Positions 1 through 9,584 of a DNA stretch of 64,000 nucleotides are shown here, piece by piece. The stretch lies in contig JAKVOZ010000002.1 of NCBI GenBank assembly GCA_022482545.1, positions 130,473-194,472 on the forward strand. The letters are read 5' to 3'. The notes below the pieces were generated by a model, which was given only the letters and a program-made list of their open reading frames with translations, made no database searches and was not told the DNA's origin. Made by a program: the position numbers and the translations under genes. The stretch's first letter is position 1; each line of letters begins with the position of its first letter. This DNA is from Bacteroidales bacterium (GTDB lineage Bacteria; Bacteroidota; Bacteroidia; Bacteroidales; P3).

Positions 1-736
1 AAGTCATAAAGAATGAAGGTATAGTAATTATTGCTAAGTATGCCATATAAACGATTTGAATAGGTTGATTAAGAAAATGATAATCAGGAATAATGAAAAA
101 ATGTTTTTGGAAGAAAGTTTCAAGAACACCTATATCGTCAGCAAGATAATAATACACGCAAAGAATAATGAATGGCGTTATGAATCCAAAGATACTAACA
201 AGAAAAGAACGCCATTTGTATATTTTGAAATTGAATAAACCAAACCATATCCATAATATAAACAATATACAAGGAGAATAAAACAAAGTACCGATAGCAA
301 GTATTAGTGTTGTTATAAATATCTCATCTAAGCCTTCATTCTTATTATAGCATCTAAGAAAAAACATTAGAGATAATATACCAAAACAATTAGCTATTAA
401 TACTGAACTCAAAGTCATAGTACGATAATCACAGCTCATTAAGAGAATATAGATGAAAGTAGGCATAAAAGATGTCTTTTTTGTTAGCTGATAATATGTT
501 AAAATAGAATTAATAGCGAATGCCTGAGCGATAATAATAATAAAAGCAAGGAGAGTATCTAAAAATCGCAAATCTTTCATAGCATAAAATAACCCTTCAT
601 ATAATGGCATATCAAGACGAGGCGTAGTAATCATTTCAGGAGGATTGATGAAAGATGGCAACCATAAAACAATAGGAGTTATTATTAATAAAACCAATTG
701 CATGAAATAGTTCTTTTTAAAAGTATTTATAAACAT
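1..736 (-). CDS. Multipass membrane protein, DUF6427-like, 3' end beyond window
   Basis: The frame is open from an ATG at 736 down to base 1, so about 245 residues are visible and the C-terminus lies outside the window. The protein starts MFINTFKKNYFMQLVLL and is almost wholly hydrophobic, with about six membrane segments separated by short loops, including the sequence ITPIVLWLPSFINPP near the N-terminus. This N-terminal pattern resembles the DUF6427 inner-membrane family of Bacteroidota, which has no known function; the family assignment is from memory. It is divergent from tcdA, with about 145 bp between the two starts. Confidence 0.6.
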   Translation of the reverse strand, partial: MFINTFKKNYFMQLVLLIITPIVLWLPSFINPPEMITTPRLDMPLYEGLFYAMKDLRFLDTLLAFIIIIAQAFAINSILTYYQLTKKTSFMPTFIYILLMSCDYRTMTLSSVLIANCFGILSLMFFLRCYNKNEGLDEIFITTLILAIGTLFYSPCILFILWIWFGLFNFKIYKWRSFLVSIFGFITPFIILCVYYYLADDIGVLETFFQKHFFIIPDYHFLNQPIQIVYMAYLAIITIPSFFMT

Positions 737-837
737 TTCTTATTTTTTTTCTTTTTAATTATTTTCTTTATTTACGTAAAACTAATAAAAAAGATACATT
801 TTTATTAAAAAAAATAAAAAAGACAATTAGTTTTCAT

Positions 838-845
838 TAATTTTG
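838..845 (+). promoter_or_regulatory. Bacteroidota -7 promoter element for tcdA
   Basis: TAATTTTG followed by C matches TAnnTTTG, the -7 element read by the primary sigma factor of Bacteroidota. It lies 37 bp before the ATG at 882. Confidence 0.6.
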
Positions 846-881
846 CAAAGAAAAGATATAAAAAAAGATAAAACAAAAATA

Positions 882-1640
882 ATGTTTGAAAGGACAGAAT
901 TATTAATAGGAAAAGAAAATCAAGAAAAATTAAAGCATTCATCTGTTATGGTAGTAGGACTTGGAGGAGTAGGAGCATATGCGGCAGAAAATATTTGTAG
1001 AGCAGGTGTTGGAAATATGACAATAATAGATGGAGATAAAGTTTCTTCGTCTAATATTAATAGGCAACTTATTGCTATGAATTCAACGATAGATAAGAGT
1101 AAAGCGTTGCTAATGAAAGATAGATTGTTAGACATTAATCCAAATCTAAATCTTACTGTTATTGATGAATATATAAGAGATGATAAAATGATAGATATAA
1201 TAAAGAATTTTGAAGGAGATTGGATAGTTGATGCTATTGATACTTTCTCTCCAAAATTATACCTTATTATACATAGTATTCATTTTGGTAAAAAAATTGT
1301 TAGTTCAATGGGAAGTGGTGGAAAAATAGACCCATCGCTTATTCAAATAACAGATATAAGTCAAACGTATAATTGTCCACTTGCTTCAATGATAAGAAAA
1401 CATTTACATAAGAATGCAATATATGAAGGAGTCGTTGCTGTGTTTTCTCCTGAAAAAGTGCCAGAGAATGCAATGATTGAAGATATATCAACAAATAAAA
1501 GAACAACCGTTGGAACAATTTCATATATGCCAGCAATGTTTGGACTTATGATAAGCAGTGTTGTCATTAGAGAACTTATCGGTAAAGAAAGTTATAAAAA
1601 AGTTAAAGACACAAAATATTATGCTAATAAAAAAGTTTAA
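882..1640 (+). CDS. tcdA: tRNA threonylcarbamoyladenosine dehydratase (ThiF/TcdA family)
   Basis: E1-like enzyme that uses ATP to cyclise the t6A modification at tRNA position 37. The 252-aa protein opens MFERTELLIGKENQEKL, then carries the nucleotide-binding loop VVGLGGVGAYAAENICRAGVG and the Rossmann continuation TIIDGDKVSSSNINRQ, all typical of TcdA/YgdL. VDAIDTFSPKLYLI is the conserved adenylation-domain segment. Length is close to the E. coli protein (268 aa). A longer reading from TTG 843 is possible but that TTG lies in the promoter element TTTGC, so I chose the ATG. The nucleoside kinase follows 35 bp downstream and may be co-transcribed. Confidence 0.88.
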   Translation: MFERTELLIGKENQEKLKHSSVMVVGLGGVGAYAAENICRAGVGNMTIIDGDKVSSSNINRQLIAMNSTIDKSKALLMKDRLLDINPNLNLTVIDEYIRDDKMIDIIKNFEGDWIVDAIDTFSPKLYLIIHSIHFGKKIVSSMGSGGKIDPSLIQITDISQTYNCPLASMIRKHLHKNAIYEGVVAVFSPEKVPENAMIEDISTNKRTTVGTISYMPAMFGLMISSVVIRELIGKESYKKVKDTKYYANKKV

Positions 1641-1675
1641 TATTAAAAAATAAACATAAAATTGATATTTTTGGT

Positions 1676-3355
1676 ATGAATGATAATGTAAAACAAATGG
1701 AAGAGATTTATTGTACAAATACAGATAGTAAAGTTCTCATTCCTTCAGGTATGGCTCTTTTAGATATGATTGCTTTTTTTGGAATAAAGAATCCTCAAAC
1801 AATCCTCGGAGCTTGTGTAAATAATAAAGTACAAAATCTTAATTATAGAATATATTCTCCAAAGACTATAACATTTTTGGATATAAATACAGCAAATGGA
1901 CGAAAAATGTATTCTTTATCTTTGATGTTTTTGACATACAAAGCAGTTAAAAATCTTTATCCACAGAACGAACTTTTTATTAAGCATTCAATGAATGGCG
2001 GATATTATGCTGAGATTGAGAATATCAAAGAAGATATATCTGTTGTTGTGGAGCATATTAAAAAAGAGATGAAAAAACTTGTCAAACAAAATCTTCCTTT
2101 TGAAAGAAAAATACTCTCTCAACAAGAAGCATCAGATTTGTTTGAAAAAGTTGGAATAACAGAGAAAGCAAAACTAATTAGAAATAGTAAAAGACTTTAT
2201 GCAAACATTGATATACTTGGAGAAACAGTTAATAGTTTTTTCTTTGAGATGGTGCCTTCAACTTCATATCTTAATATTTTTGATTTAGAACCTTTTGATA
2301 AAGGATTTATTATTTTAATGCCAGATAAGGATAAAGACAACAAACAACCAGAAACGGTAATTAATCAAAGTAAGATATTCTCTATTTTTCAAGAGCATAA
2401 AAATTGGGTTGAAATTCTTGGAACGCCTTATGTAACTAATCTTAATGAAAGAATAATTGAAGGAAAACAAAATGAGTTGATTCAAGTTTCAGAAGCATTG
2501 CATGAAAAGAAATATGCAGCAATAGCAGATAATATTTATAAGAAAAAAGATAATGTTAAACTTGTTCTTCTTGCAGGTCCATCTTCTTCTGGCAAAACAA
2601 CGTCATGTAGAAGAATTGCTACTCAGTTATCTGTTCTTGGAATAAAACCATTACAAATATCTCTTGATGATTATTTTCTTGATAGAGGACATACCCCAAA
2701 AGATGAAAAAGGAGAATATGATTTTGAATGTTTGGAGGCTTTGGATTTGGAATATTTCAATTATCAAATGAATGAATTATTGAAAGGCAACGAAATAGAA
2801 CTTCCAAGATTTAATTTTGTTGTTGGAGCAAGAGAGAAAAGCAAGAAGAAAATACATTTAACAGACAACTCAATGATTATTGTTGAGGGAATACATGCTC
2901 TTAATCCTAAGTTGTCATTAGAAATAAATAGAAAAAACAAATATTTTATTTTTGTGTCAGCACTTACTCAGGTGGCAATAGATAGACATAATTTAATCAG
3001 TACGAGTGATAATCGTTTGATAAGAAGAATAGTAAGAGATTATAATTATAGAGGTTCAAGTGCAGAAAGTACAATATCTCGTTGGGAGAGTGTCCGTAAT
3101 GGAGAAGAAAAGCATATTTTTCCATTTCAAGAGAACGCTGATAGTATATTTAATTCATCTTTATTATATGAAATAGGGGTGTTGAAAAACTATTGTGAGC
3201 CATTGCTTATGGATGTCCCGCAAACATCGCCTGCTTATGCTAATGCAAGAAGATTGCATCAATTTTTGAATAACTTTTTAACCATAAAACCAGATTACAT
3301 TCCGCCAACTTCAATAATGAGAGAATTTCTTGGAGGAAGTAGTTTTGATTATTAA
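1676..3355 (+). CDS. Nucleoside (uridine-type) kinase with N-terminal TGS/ThrRS-like domains
   Basis: 559-aa two-part protein. Residues about 1-270 resemble the TGS and second additional domains of threonyl-tRNA synthetase. Residues about 290-520 are a P-loop phosphoribulokinase/uridine kinase domain with Walker A GPSSSGKTT at about residue 301, the substrate segment ISLDDYFLDR, and IIVEGIHALNP as Walker B. Proteins of this build are common in Bacteroidota and Firmicutes and are annotated as nucleoside kinases; the natural substrate is uncertain. The start ATG at 1676 follows tcdA by 35 bp; ATG at 1697 is an alternative. Confidence 0.82.
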   Translation: MNDNVKQMEEIYCTNTDSKVLIPSGMALLDMIAFFGIKNPQTILGACVNNKVQNLNYRIYSPKTITFLDINTANGRKMYSLSLMFLTYKAVKNLYPQNELFIKHSMNGGYYAEIENIKEDISVVVEHIKKEMKKLVKQNLPFERKILSQQEASDLFEKVGITEKAKLIRNSKRLYANIDILGETVNSFFFEMVPSTSYLNIFDLEPFDKGFIILMPDKDKDNKQPETVINQSKIFSIFQEHKNWVEILGTPYVTNLNERIIEGKQNELIQVSEALHEKKYAAIADNIYKKKDNVKLVLLAGPSSSGKTTSCRRIATQLSVLGIKPLQISLDDYFLDRGHTPKDEKGEYDFECLEALDLEYFNYQMNELLKGNEIELPRFNFVVGAREKSKKKIHLTDNSMIIVEGIHALNPKLSLEINRKNKYFIFVSALTQVAIDRHNLISTSDNRLIRRIVRDYNYRGSSAESTISRWESVRNGEEKHIFPFQENADSIFNSSLLYEIGVLKNYCEPLLMDVPQTSPAYANARRLHQFLNNFLTIKPDYIPPTSIMREFLGGSSFDY

Positions 3356-3676
3356 AAATCAATAACTTAAAAATAGGTGAAGAAAAACGAAGAAATAATT
3401 TGCTAACTCTTCAAAAAAAATGCAAAAAACGAAGAAATAATGCACAAAAAATGAAGAAATATTTTTTCTACTTCTTTTTTAGTCATCTTTTAATAAAAAT
3501 AAACTAAAAGTAATGATAATTTTTTCATTAGCTTTTCGTTAAAAAATAAATGATTTATAGAAAGATAAATAAATAAAAATAAAAAAATAATAAAAAAATA
3601 GACGCTGAATAAAAAAAAAGTAGTAATTTAGCAACCTAAAATTAAAAAAGTAATAAATTCAAAAATCATATAAAAA
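3356..3676. other. Gene-free AT-rich gap before tonB
   Basis: No coding frame of note. It contains three imperfect copies of a short word, CGAAGAAATAAT near 3388 and 3429 and TGAAGAAATATT near 3450, and a promoter-like TAATTTAG at 3624-3631 (one mismatch to TAnnTTTG) about 45 bp before tonB. The word CGAAGAAATA also appears in the repeat region near 46040. Confidence 0.5.
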
Positions 3677-4378
3677 ATGGAAGTTAAGAAATCCGATAAA
3701 GCGAATTTAGAGAATAGGAAAGGTCTATTCGTTCAAATGGGATTAATAGCAGCACTTGCAGTAATTATTCTTGCATTTGAGCATAAAAGTTATGATAAAA
3801 AAGATACAGGTTTAGCAACGACACAAGTTGTTCAAGCTGTTGAGGAAACAGTTATTCAAACAAAACAAGATGAACCTGAACCACCAAAGCAAGAAGAAGT
3901 TCAACAACAATCAACAACAGATTTTAAGATTGTAGATGATAATCAAGCTCTTAAAAATGAGTTTAAGATTGAGAACTTTGCTAATAATACAAATGATAAT
4001 GCTTATATTCCACCAAAAGTAGAAGTAGCAAAAGTTACAGAAACAGAATCAGAAGATGAGGTAAAGATATTTACAGTAGTAGAACAACAAGCATCTTTTC
4101 CAGGAGGTTTTGGTGAATTAAATAAATATCTTGCATCACATATTCAATATCCACAACAAGCAAGACAAGTTGGAACACAAGGAAAAGTTTGGCTTACATT
4201 CGTTGTTGAAAGAGATGGTTCTATAACAGATATAAAGATTATGCGTGATATAGGGTCTGGTTGTGGAGAAGAAGCTATTAGAGTTGTTAAGACAATGCCT
4301 AAATGGCAACCTGCAAAACAAAGAGGTAAGAGTGTTCGTCAGCAATTCAATCTTCCTGTTAATTTCACTTTACAATAA
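3677..4378 (+). CDS. tonB: TonB-family energy transducer
   Basis: Inner-membrane protein expected to pass proton-motive energy to TonB-dependent outer-membrane receptors. The 233-aa chain has a short cytoplasmic head, one membrane segment (GLFVQMGLIAALAVIILAF, about residues 16-34), a Glu/Pro/Gln-rich periplasmic linker (residues about 55-130, with DEPEPPKQEE) and a TonB C-terminal domain from about 135 to 233 containing SFPGGFGELNKYLASHI, YPQQAR and the end block MPKWQPAKQRGKSVRQQFNL. ExbB/ExbD genes are not in the window. It stands alone between a 320-bp gap and a strong terminator. Confidence 0.88.
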   Translation: MEVKKSDKANLENRKGLFVQMGLIAALAVIILAFEHKSYDKKDTGLATTQVVQAVEETVIQTKQDEPEPPKQEEVQQQSTTDFKIVDDNQALKNEFKIENFANNTNDNAYIPPKVEVAKVTETESEDEVKIFTVVEQQASFPGGFGELNKYLASHIQYPQQARQVGTQGKVWLTFVVERDGSITDIKIMRDIGSGCGEEAIRVVKTMPKWQPAKQRGKSVRQQFNLPVNFTLQ

Positions 4379-4433
4379 AAAAGTGGTATAAATCATAGAT
4401 TAAAGATAAGATAATAATTAAAAAATAAAATAT

Positions 4434-4470
4434 GAAGACGAAATTGTTTAAACAACTTCGTCTTTTTTGT
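4434..4470 (+). terminator. Rho-independent terminator after tonB
   Basis: AAGACGAA (4435-4442) pairs with TTCGTCTT (4457-4464), the loop holds the palindrome TTGTTTAAACAA, and a run of T follows. Confidence 0.85.
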
Positions 4471-4485
4471 ATTTAGAGAAAAACA

Positions 4486-6426
4486 ATGATAACAATAAAT
4501 AATCTTTCTGTTCAATTTAATGGCATAAGTCTTTTTGATAATGTAAGTTTTACAATAGGAGATAAAGATAGGATAGGACTTGTTGGCAAAAATGGAGCGG
4601 GGAAAAGTACGTTACTAAAAGTTATAAGCAAGAATCAAAAGCAAGATTCAGGTACAATAGTCGTTAGTAGTACTCAAACCATAGGTTATCTTCCGCAGGA
4701 GATGATACCTTCTTCTACAACAACTGTTATTCAAGAAGCGATGAAAGCTTTTGAAGAAATAAAACAGTATAAAACAGAATTAGAGGATATAAATAATCAA
4801 TTGTTGGAGCGAACAGATTATCAAAGCAAGGAATATGAAAGACTTATTGTTCAACAAACAGAGTTGAATGATAAATTGAATATGATGGATATTAATAATG
4901 CTCGTCCTCAGGCAGAGAAAGTATTGTTAGGTCTTGGTTTTGTTCATGAAGATTTTAATAGAAATATGACAGAGTTTTCTTCTGGTTGGCAAATGAGAGT
5001 TGAGTTAGCCAAAATATTATTAAGAAAACCTAATCTTATTTTGCTTGATGAACCAACAAATCATCTTGATATAGAATCTATAACATGGTTAGAAAATTTC
5101 TTAATACAATATTATGGTGCCATAGTACTTGTTTCACACGATAGATGTTTTCTTGATAATATAACAAAGAGAACAATTGAAATAACAGCAGGTAAGATAT
5201 ATGATTATAAAGCTAACTATTCGGAATATTGTGTTTTGCATGAACAAAGAATGGAGACACAAGCTAATCAGATGCTCAATCAACAAAGACAGATAGCAGA
5301 GATAGAAAAATTTATTGAGAGGTTTCGTTATAAGGCAACAAAATCGCGTCAAGTTCAATCAAAGATAAAGATGTTGGATAAGATGGAGAGAATAGATGTT
5401 GATGAAGTAGATTCTTCTACAATACATTTTCTTTTTCCTCCAGCCCCACATTCAGGTAAGATAGTGTTGGAAATAAAAAATTTAAGCAAGAGTTATGACA
5501 AAAAAAATATATTAAAAGATATTAATCTTATTGTAGAACGTGGAGAAAAGATAGCATTTATTGGTAAGAATGGAGAAGGTAAGAGTACATTATCAAAAAT
5601 AATTATTGGACAGATAAAAGATTATGAAGGTGTTTGTCATCTTGGTTATGATGTGAAGATAGGATATTTTGCACAAAATCAAGCAGCACTTCTTGATGGA
5701 GAAAAAACAGTGTTTGAGACAATAGATGATATTGCAGTGGGAGATGTAAGAAGACAGATAAGAGGAATATTGGGTAGTTTTTTGTTTGATGATCAAGATA
5801 TAGATAAAAAAGTTAAAGTACTTTCTGGCGGAGAGAAAACAAGACTTGCTTTGGCTAAATTGCTTTTGAGTGAGGTTAATCTTTTGGTTTTAGATGAGCC
5901 AACAAATCATCTTGATATGGATTCAAAAGATATTCTAAAAAATGCTTTAATAAAATATGATGGTTCGTTTATTCTTGTTTCTCATGATAGAGATTTTCTT
6001 CAAGGACTAACGGATAAACTTTATGAATTTAAAAATCACAATATTAAAGAATACCATGGTTATATCTTTGATTTTCTGGAAGCAAAGAAAAAGAAAGAAT
6101 TAGAAGAACAATCAATAGAAAATTCATTAAGAAATACTAATAATCAAGATAATAACAAAACAGCAATATCTAAAAACAAGATTCTTTTTGAACAAAACAA
6201 GGAAAAAGAGAAAGAGTTAAGAAAAAAGAGAAATCGTTTGAAGGATGTTGAACAAAAAATTGAAGATTTAGAAAAAGAAATATCAAATATGGATAATATG
6301 CTTTCGGATACTAATCAAATAAATAAGATTGATGAGAACTTTTATCATAACTATCAAAACAAGAAAGATAATTTATCTAATTTGATGCAAGAATGGGAAG
6401 ACTTATCACAAGAGTTAGATAATTAA
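4486..6426 (+). CDS. ABC-F family ATPase
   Basis: Cytoplasmic ATPase with two ABC domains and no membrane part, the pattern of ABC-F translation factors (Uup/EttA/YheS-like) that act on ribosomes. Walker A GKNGAGKST at about residue 34, degenerate signature SSGWQM near 165, Walker B LILLDEPTNHLD near 184; second domain Walker A GKNGEGKST near 359, signature LSGGEKTRLA near 446, and again LDEPTNHLD. A charged linker lies between the domains (residues about 235-300) and a coiled coil rich in Glu and Lys fills about 540-640. The exact subfamily cannot be fixed by eye; antibiotic-resistance roles are possible but not indicated. Confidence 0.9.
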   Translation: MITINNLSVQFNGISLFDNVSFTIGDKDRIGLVGKNGAGKSTLLKVISKNQKQDSGTIVVSSTQTIGYLPQEMIPSSTTTVIQEAMKAFEEIKQYKTELEDINNQLLERTDYQSKEYERLIVQQTELNDKLNMMDINNARPQAEKVLLGLGFVHEDFNRNMTEFSSGWQMRVELAKILLRKPNLILLDEPTNHLDIESITWLENFLIQYYGAIVLVSHDRCFLDNITKRTIEITAGKIYDYKANYSEYCVLHEQRMETQANQMLNQQRQIAEIEKFIERFRYKATKSRQVQSKIKMLDKMERIDVDEVDSSTIHFLFPPAPHSGKIVLEIKNLSKSYDKKNILKDINLIVERGEKIAFIGKNGEGKSTLSKIIIGQIKDYEGVCHLGYDVKIGYFAQNQAALLDGEKTVFETIDDIAVGDVRRQIRGILGSFLFDDQDIDKKVKVLSGGEKTRLALAKLLLSEVNLLVLDEPTNHLDMDSKDILKNALIKYDGSFILVSHDRDFLQGLTDKLYEFKNHNIKEYHGYIFDFLEAKKKKELEEQSIENSLRNTNNQDNNKTAISKNKILFEQNKEKEKELRKKRNRLKDVEQKIEDLEKEISNMDNMLSDTNQINKIDENFYHNYQNKKDNLSNLMQEWEDLSQELDN

Positions 6427-6447
6427 AAACGATATAATTAGTCGTTG

Positions 6448-6496
6448 AAAAAATAGTTCTTTATTCCGCTGAAATAGAATAAAGAACTATTTTTTT
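6448..6496. terminator. Bidirectional terminator built from the AAAGAACTATTTT repeat word
   Basis: A perfect stem of about 18 bp: AATAGTTCTTTATTC (6452-6466) pairs with GAATAAAGAACTATT (6477-6491), loop CGCTGAAATA, with A runs on the left and T runs on the right so it can serve both the ABC-F gene and the converging folC. The stem is made of words shared with the dispersed intergenic repeat family of this window. Confidence 0.85.
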
Positions 6497-6504
6497 ATTA
6501 TTTT

Positions 6505-7794
6505 TTAAACAATTTCCGCTACTGTATAGGTAGAACCTCCAACAAAGACAAGTCCTTTTGTTGATAAGGCATCATTTTGTGCTGCTTCTAATGCGTGCTT
6601 AACAGAAGGATAAGTTTTATAATCTAATTTATGTTTATGAAATTTATTTGCAAGAACATTAACGTCTAATCCACGAGGTATATCTGCTTTGCAAAGATAA
6701 TATGTTGCATCTATTGGTAGCATAGATATTTCTTTATCAACATCTTTGTCATTAACAACTCCAAAAACAAAATGAAGATGAGAATATTTTATTTTTTTTA
6801 ATTGATTAATTACAAAAGTTAAACCATCTTCATTGTGTCCAGTGTCGCAAATAGTTAATGGTGATGTTGAAAGAGTTTGCCAACGTCCATTAAGTGGAAA
6901 ATTCTTTTGTACATTTTTTATTCCATTAATAATAGATGCCATTCCTATATAATATTTATGGTTGTTCAAAACTTCTGTTGCTGCGATAACTCCAAGAATA
7001 TTTTTTAATTGATAGTCGCCACAAAGAGGTGAGATAAGGTCTTTTATAAAAATATCATCATTTTTGTAGATATCAATAATAAGATTGTTTTTATCATATC
7101 TTACGTTTTGACAAGAAAACATTGTGTCAGCAAAAATTATCTTACTATTTGTTTGCTTGGCTTTTTTAATGAAAACATCTTTAACTTCTTTTTGTGTTTG
7201 AGATATAACAACAGGAGTATTTTCTTTTATTATTCCTGCTTTTTCTTTGGCAATAAGTGGAAGAGTGGAGCCAAGAAATTGCATATGGTCATAACTTATA
7301 TTTGTTATTATTGATAAAAGTGGTGATATAACATTAGTTGAATCAAGTCTTCCGCCCATACCAACTTCAATAACAGCAATATCTGCATTTTTTATGGCAA
7401 AATAATTAAAAGCCATTGCTACCATAAGTTCAAAAAAAGAAGGTTTAATTTGTTCTATTTCTTGTTTGTATTTATTAAGAAAATCAATGATATAAATCTT
7501 TCCGCACATTTTGCCATTAAGCATTATTCTTTCGCGAATATCTTTTAGATGAGGGGAAGTATGCAAACCAACAATTGATCCATTTTCTTTTAAAATAGAT
7601 GCTAAAAAAGAAGATGTAGAACCTTTTCCATTAGTGCCAGCAACGTGAATAGTCTTAAATTTTTTTTCTGGATTATCTAACATTTCCATAAGGGCGAGAG
7701 TGTTGCCTAGATCTGCTTTATATGCTGGGGCACCAACTCTTTGAAAGATTGGTAATGCATTATATAAATACTCTGTTGCTTCTTGATATTTCAT
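6505..7794 (-). CDS. folC: Folylpolyglutamate / dihydrofolate synthase
   Basis: Mur-ligase family enzyme that joins glutamate to dihydropteroate and/or reduced folates using ATP. The 429-aa chain has the P-loop HVAGTNGKGST (residues about 50-60), GLHTSPHLKDIRERI (the FolC folate-binding region), VIEVGMGGRLDSTNV, and NISYDHMQFLG, all diagnostic. The C-terminal ligase domain ends in VFVGGSTYTVAEIV. Start ATG at 7794 is close to its own promoter at 7823-7830. It converges on the ABC-F gene and diverges from thiL. Confidence 0.92.
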   Translation of the reverse strand: MKYQEATEYLYNALPIFQRVGAPAYKADLGNTLALMEMLDNPEKKFKTIHVAGTNGKGSTSSFLASILKENGSIVGLHTSPHLKDIRERIMLNGKMCGKIYIIDFLNKYKQEIEQIKPSFFELMVAMAFNYFAIKNADIAVIEVGMGGRLDSTNVISPLLSIITNISYDHMQFLGSTLPLIAKEKAGIIKENTPVVISQTQKEVKDVFIKKAKQTNSKIIFADTMFSCQNVRYDKNNLIIDIYKNDDIFIKDLISPLCGDYQLKNILGVIAATEVLNNHKYYIGMASIINGIKNVQKNFPLNGRWQTLSTSPLTICDTGHNEDGLTFVINQLKKIKYSHLHFVFGVVNDKDVDKEISMLPIDATYYLCKADIPRGLDVNVLANKFHKHKLDYKTYPSVKHALEAAQNDALSTKGLVFVGGSTYTVAEIV

Positions 7795-7822
7795 TTGTGT
7801 TTTTTTAGTTTTGTTTACTTTG

Positions 7823-7830
7823 CAAAAGTA
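7823..7830 (-). promoter_or_regulatory. -7 promoter element for folC
   Basis: On the minus strand this reads TACTTTTG followed by C, a full TAnnTTTG match, 29 bp before the folC start. Confidence 0.65.
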
Positions 7831-7844
7831 GTAAAATAATTTAG

Positions 7845-7852
7845 TATATTTG
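7845..7852 (+). promoter_or_regulatory. -7 promoter element for the thiL operon
   Basis: TATATTTG followed by C matches TAnnTTTG, 43 bp before thiL. It sits 14 bp from the oppositely directed folC element, a compact divergent promoter pair. Confidence 0.65.
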
Positions 7853-7895
7853 CAAATTAAAATAAAAGAAAAAAGAAATAAAAGAAAAAGATATT

Positions 7896-8957
7896 ATGGC
7901 AGACAGAACAGAGTTATCAGAACTTGGAGAATTTGGTTTGATAGATAAATTAAATGAAAACACAACGATAAAAAACACTTCTACAATCTTTGGAATAGGA
8001 GATGATTGTGCAGCATTAGATTATAAAGATAAAGTTGTTTTGGTTTCAACAGATGCTTTGGTGGAAGGAGTTCATTTTGATATGACATATACTCCACTAA
8101 AACATTTAGGATATAAAGCATGTGTAGTTAATTTTTCAGATGTTTATGCAATGAATGGCACACCAAAACAAATAACTATTACACTTTCTGTTTCTAATCG
8201 TTATTCAGTTGAAGCATTAGAGGAATTGTATAGTGGCATTCATCTTGCTTGTGAAAAATATGGTGTAGATATTGTTGGTGGAGATACAACAAGCAGTACA
8301 AGTGGAATGTTTATTTCAATAACAGTTATTGGAGAAGTAGAAAAAGATAAGATGGTCAGAAGAAATGGGGCAAAAGAGCATGATTTAATTTGTGTTACTG
8401 GTGATTTAGGTGGAGCCTATGCTGGACTTTTAGTACTTCAAAGAGAGAAGGCAACGTTTATTGCTAATCCAAAGTATCAACCAGATCTTGCAACTTATGA
8501 ATATGTGATAGAAAGACAACTTAAACCAGAAGCAGGTAAGAAAACAATAGAGTGGTTTAAAGAAAATGATATTGTTCCAACAGCAATGATTGATATTTCA
8601 GACGGATTAGCTTCGGAAGTTCTTCATATATGTAAAGAAAGTGATGTTGGGTGTGAATTATATATAGAAAAACTACCAATAGATTATCAAGCAGCAAGAA
8701 CACTTGAAGAATTTAAAATACTTCCAGAAACAGGCGTACTTAACGGAGGAGAAGATTATGAATTGTTATTTACTATCAATCAAAAGGATTATGACAAAAT
8801 AAAAACAAAAGAAAACATACATATAATAGGATATATAAATGATAAGAATATGGGCTGTAAGCTTGTAACTCCACAAAATACAACGATGGATATTAAAGCA
8901 CAGGGTTTTGACCATTATAGAAAAAATCAAGAGAATAAAGATATAAAAGAGAAATAA
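7896..8957 (+). CDS. thiL: Thiamine-monophosphate kinase
   Basis: Phosphorylates thiamine monophosphate to the active cofactor thiamine diphosphate. The 353-aa protein carries the ThiL/PurM-type motifs: GIGDDCAAL (residues about 34-42) for Mg-ATP binding, VSTDALVEGVHF, HLGYKACVVNFSDVYAMNG, the glycine loop GDLGGAYAGL, and DISDGLASEVLHI followed by LNGGEDYELLF. Other thiamine genes are not nearby. It heads a tight group: an HAD phosphatase starts 3 bp after its stop and divIC overlaps that one. Confidence 0.93.
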   Translation: MADRTELSELGEFGLIDKLNENTTIKNTSTIFGIGDDCAALDYKDKVVLVSTDALVEGVHFDMTYTPLKHLGYKACVVNFSDVYAMNGTPKQITITLSVSNRYSVEALEELYSGIHLACEKYGVDIVGGDTTSSTSGMFISITVIGEVEKDKMVRRNGAKEHDLICVTGDLGGAYAGLLVLQREKATFIANPKYQPDLATYEYVIERQLKPEAGKKTIEWFKENDIVPTAMIDISDGLASEVLHICKESDVGCELYIEKLPIDYQAARTLEEFKILPETGVLNGGEDYELLFTINQKDYDKIKTKENIHIIGYINDKNMGCKLVTPQNTTMDIKAQGFDHYRKNQENKDIKEK

Positions 8958-8960
8958 GAG

Positions 8961-9584
8961 ATGATAAAAAATTTGTTATTAGATATGGGTGGAGTAATTC
9001 TTGGGGTTGATTACACAAGAGTTGTTAGTGCATTTAAAGAATGTGGTATTAAGGATTTTGAAACAATATATACTCAAAGCAAGCAATTACCTTTGATAGA
9101 TGATTTTGAAAAAGGAAATATAACAATAGCAGAATTTCATAACGGTGTAAGAGATTTAGTTAAAAAAGATTTAACAGATAGTCAGATAGATAAAGCATGG
9201 AATAGTATGATATTAGATGTTAAGAAAGATGTAATTGCTATTATTGGAGAATTGAAGATGAAGTATGAGGGAATATATTTGTTTTCTAATACAAATGAGA
9301 TACATATAAATTACGTTAAAAAAGATTTTCAAGAAAAGATAGGGTTTGATGTGTTTTCTTGTCTTTTTAATAAGTCTTATTTCTCAAATGAGATACATCA
9401 AAGAAAACCAGATAAAGAAAGTTTTCAATATGTTGTTGATGATAGTAAGATAAAGAAGGAAGAAACGTTATTTATTGATGACACTATTCAAAATATTGAG
9501 GGAGCAAAAGCGTTTGGAATGAATGCTTATTGGCTAACTAATGGAGAAACATTGATTGATTTGCATAATAAAAGTATAATATAA
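8961..9584 (+). CDS. HAD-superfamily phosphatase (HAD-IA, YihX-like)
   Basis: 207-aa soluble hydrolase. Motif I is LLLDMGGVILGVD (residues about 5-17) with the nucleophile Asp; the usual second acid two residues on is replaced by Gly, as in YihX-type HAD phosphatases that have DLGNV. FSNTNEIHI is motif II, QRKPDKESF supplies the motif III Lys, and FIDDTIQNIEGA is motif IV. The substrate is unknown; sugar phosphates or FMN are usual in the family. It sits 3 bp behind thiL, and its stop TAA shares bases with the ATG of divIC, so translation is likely coupled. Confidence 0.8.
   Translation: MIKNLLLDMGGVILGVDYTRVVSAFKECGIKDFETIYTQSKQLPLIDDFEKGNITIAEFHNGVRDLVKKDLTDSQIDKAWNSMILDVKKDVIAIIGELKMKYEGIYLFSNTNEIHINYVKKDFQEKIGFDVFSCLFNKSYFSNEIHQRKPDKESFQYVVDDSKIKKEETLFIDDTIQNIEGAKAFGMNAYWLTNGETLIDLHNKSII

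Noticed and set aside
56-238. 60-aa plus-strand frame
   Set aside because: It lies antisense inside the DUF6427-like gene and has no promoter or family match.
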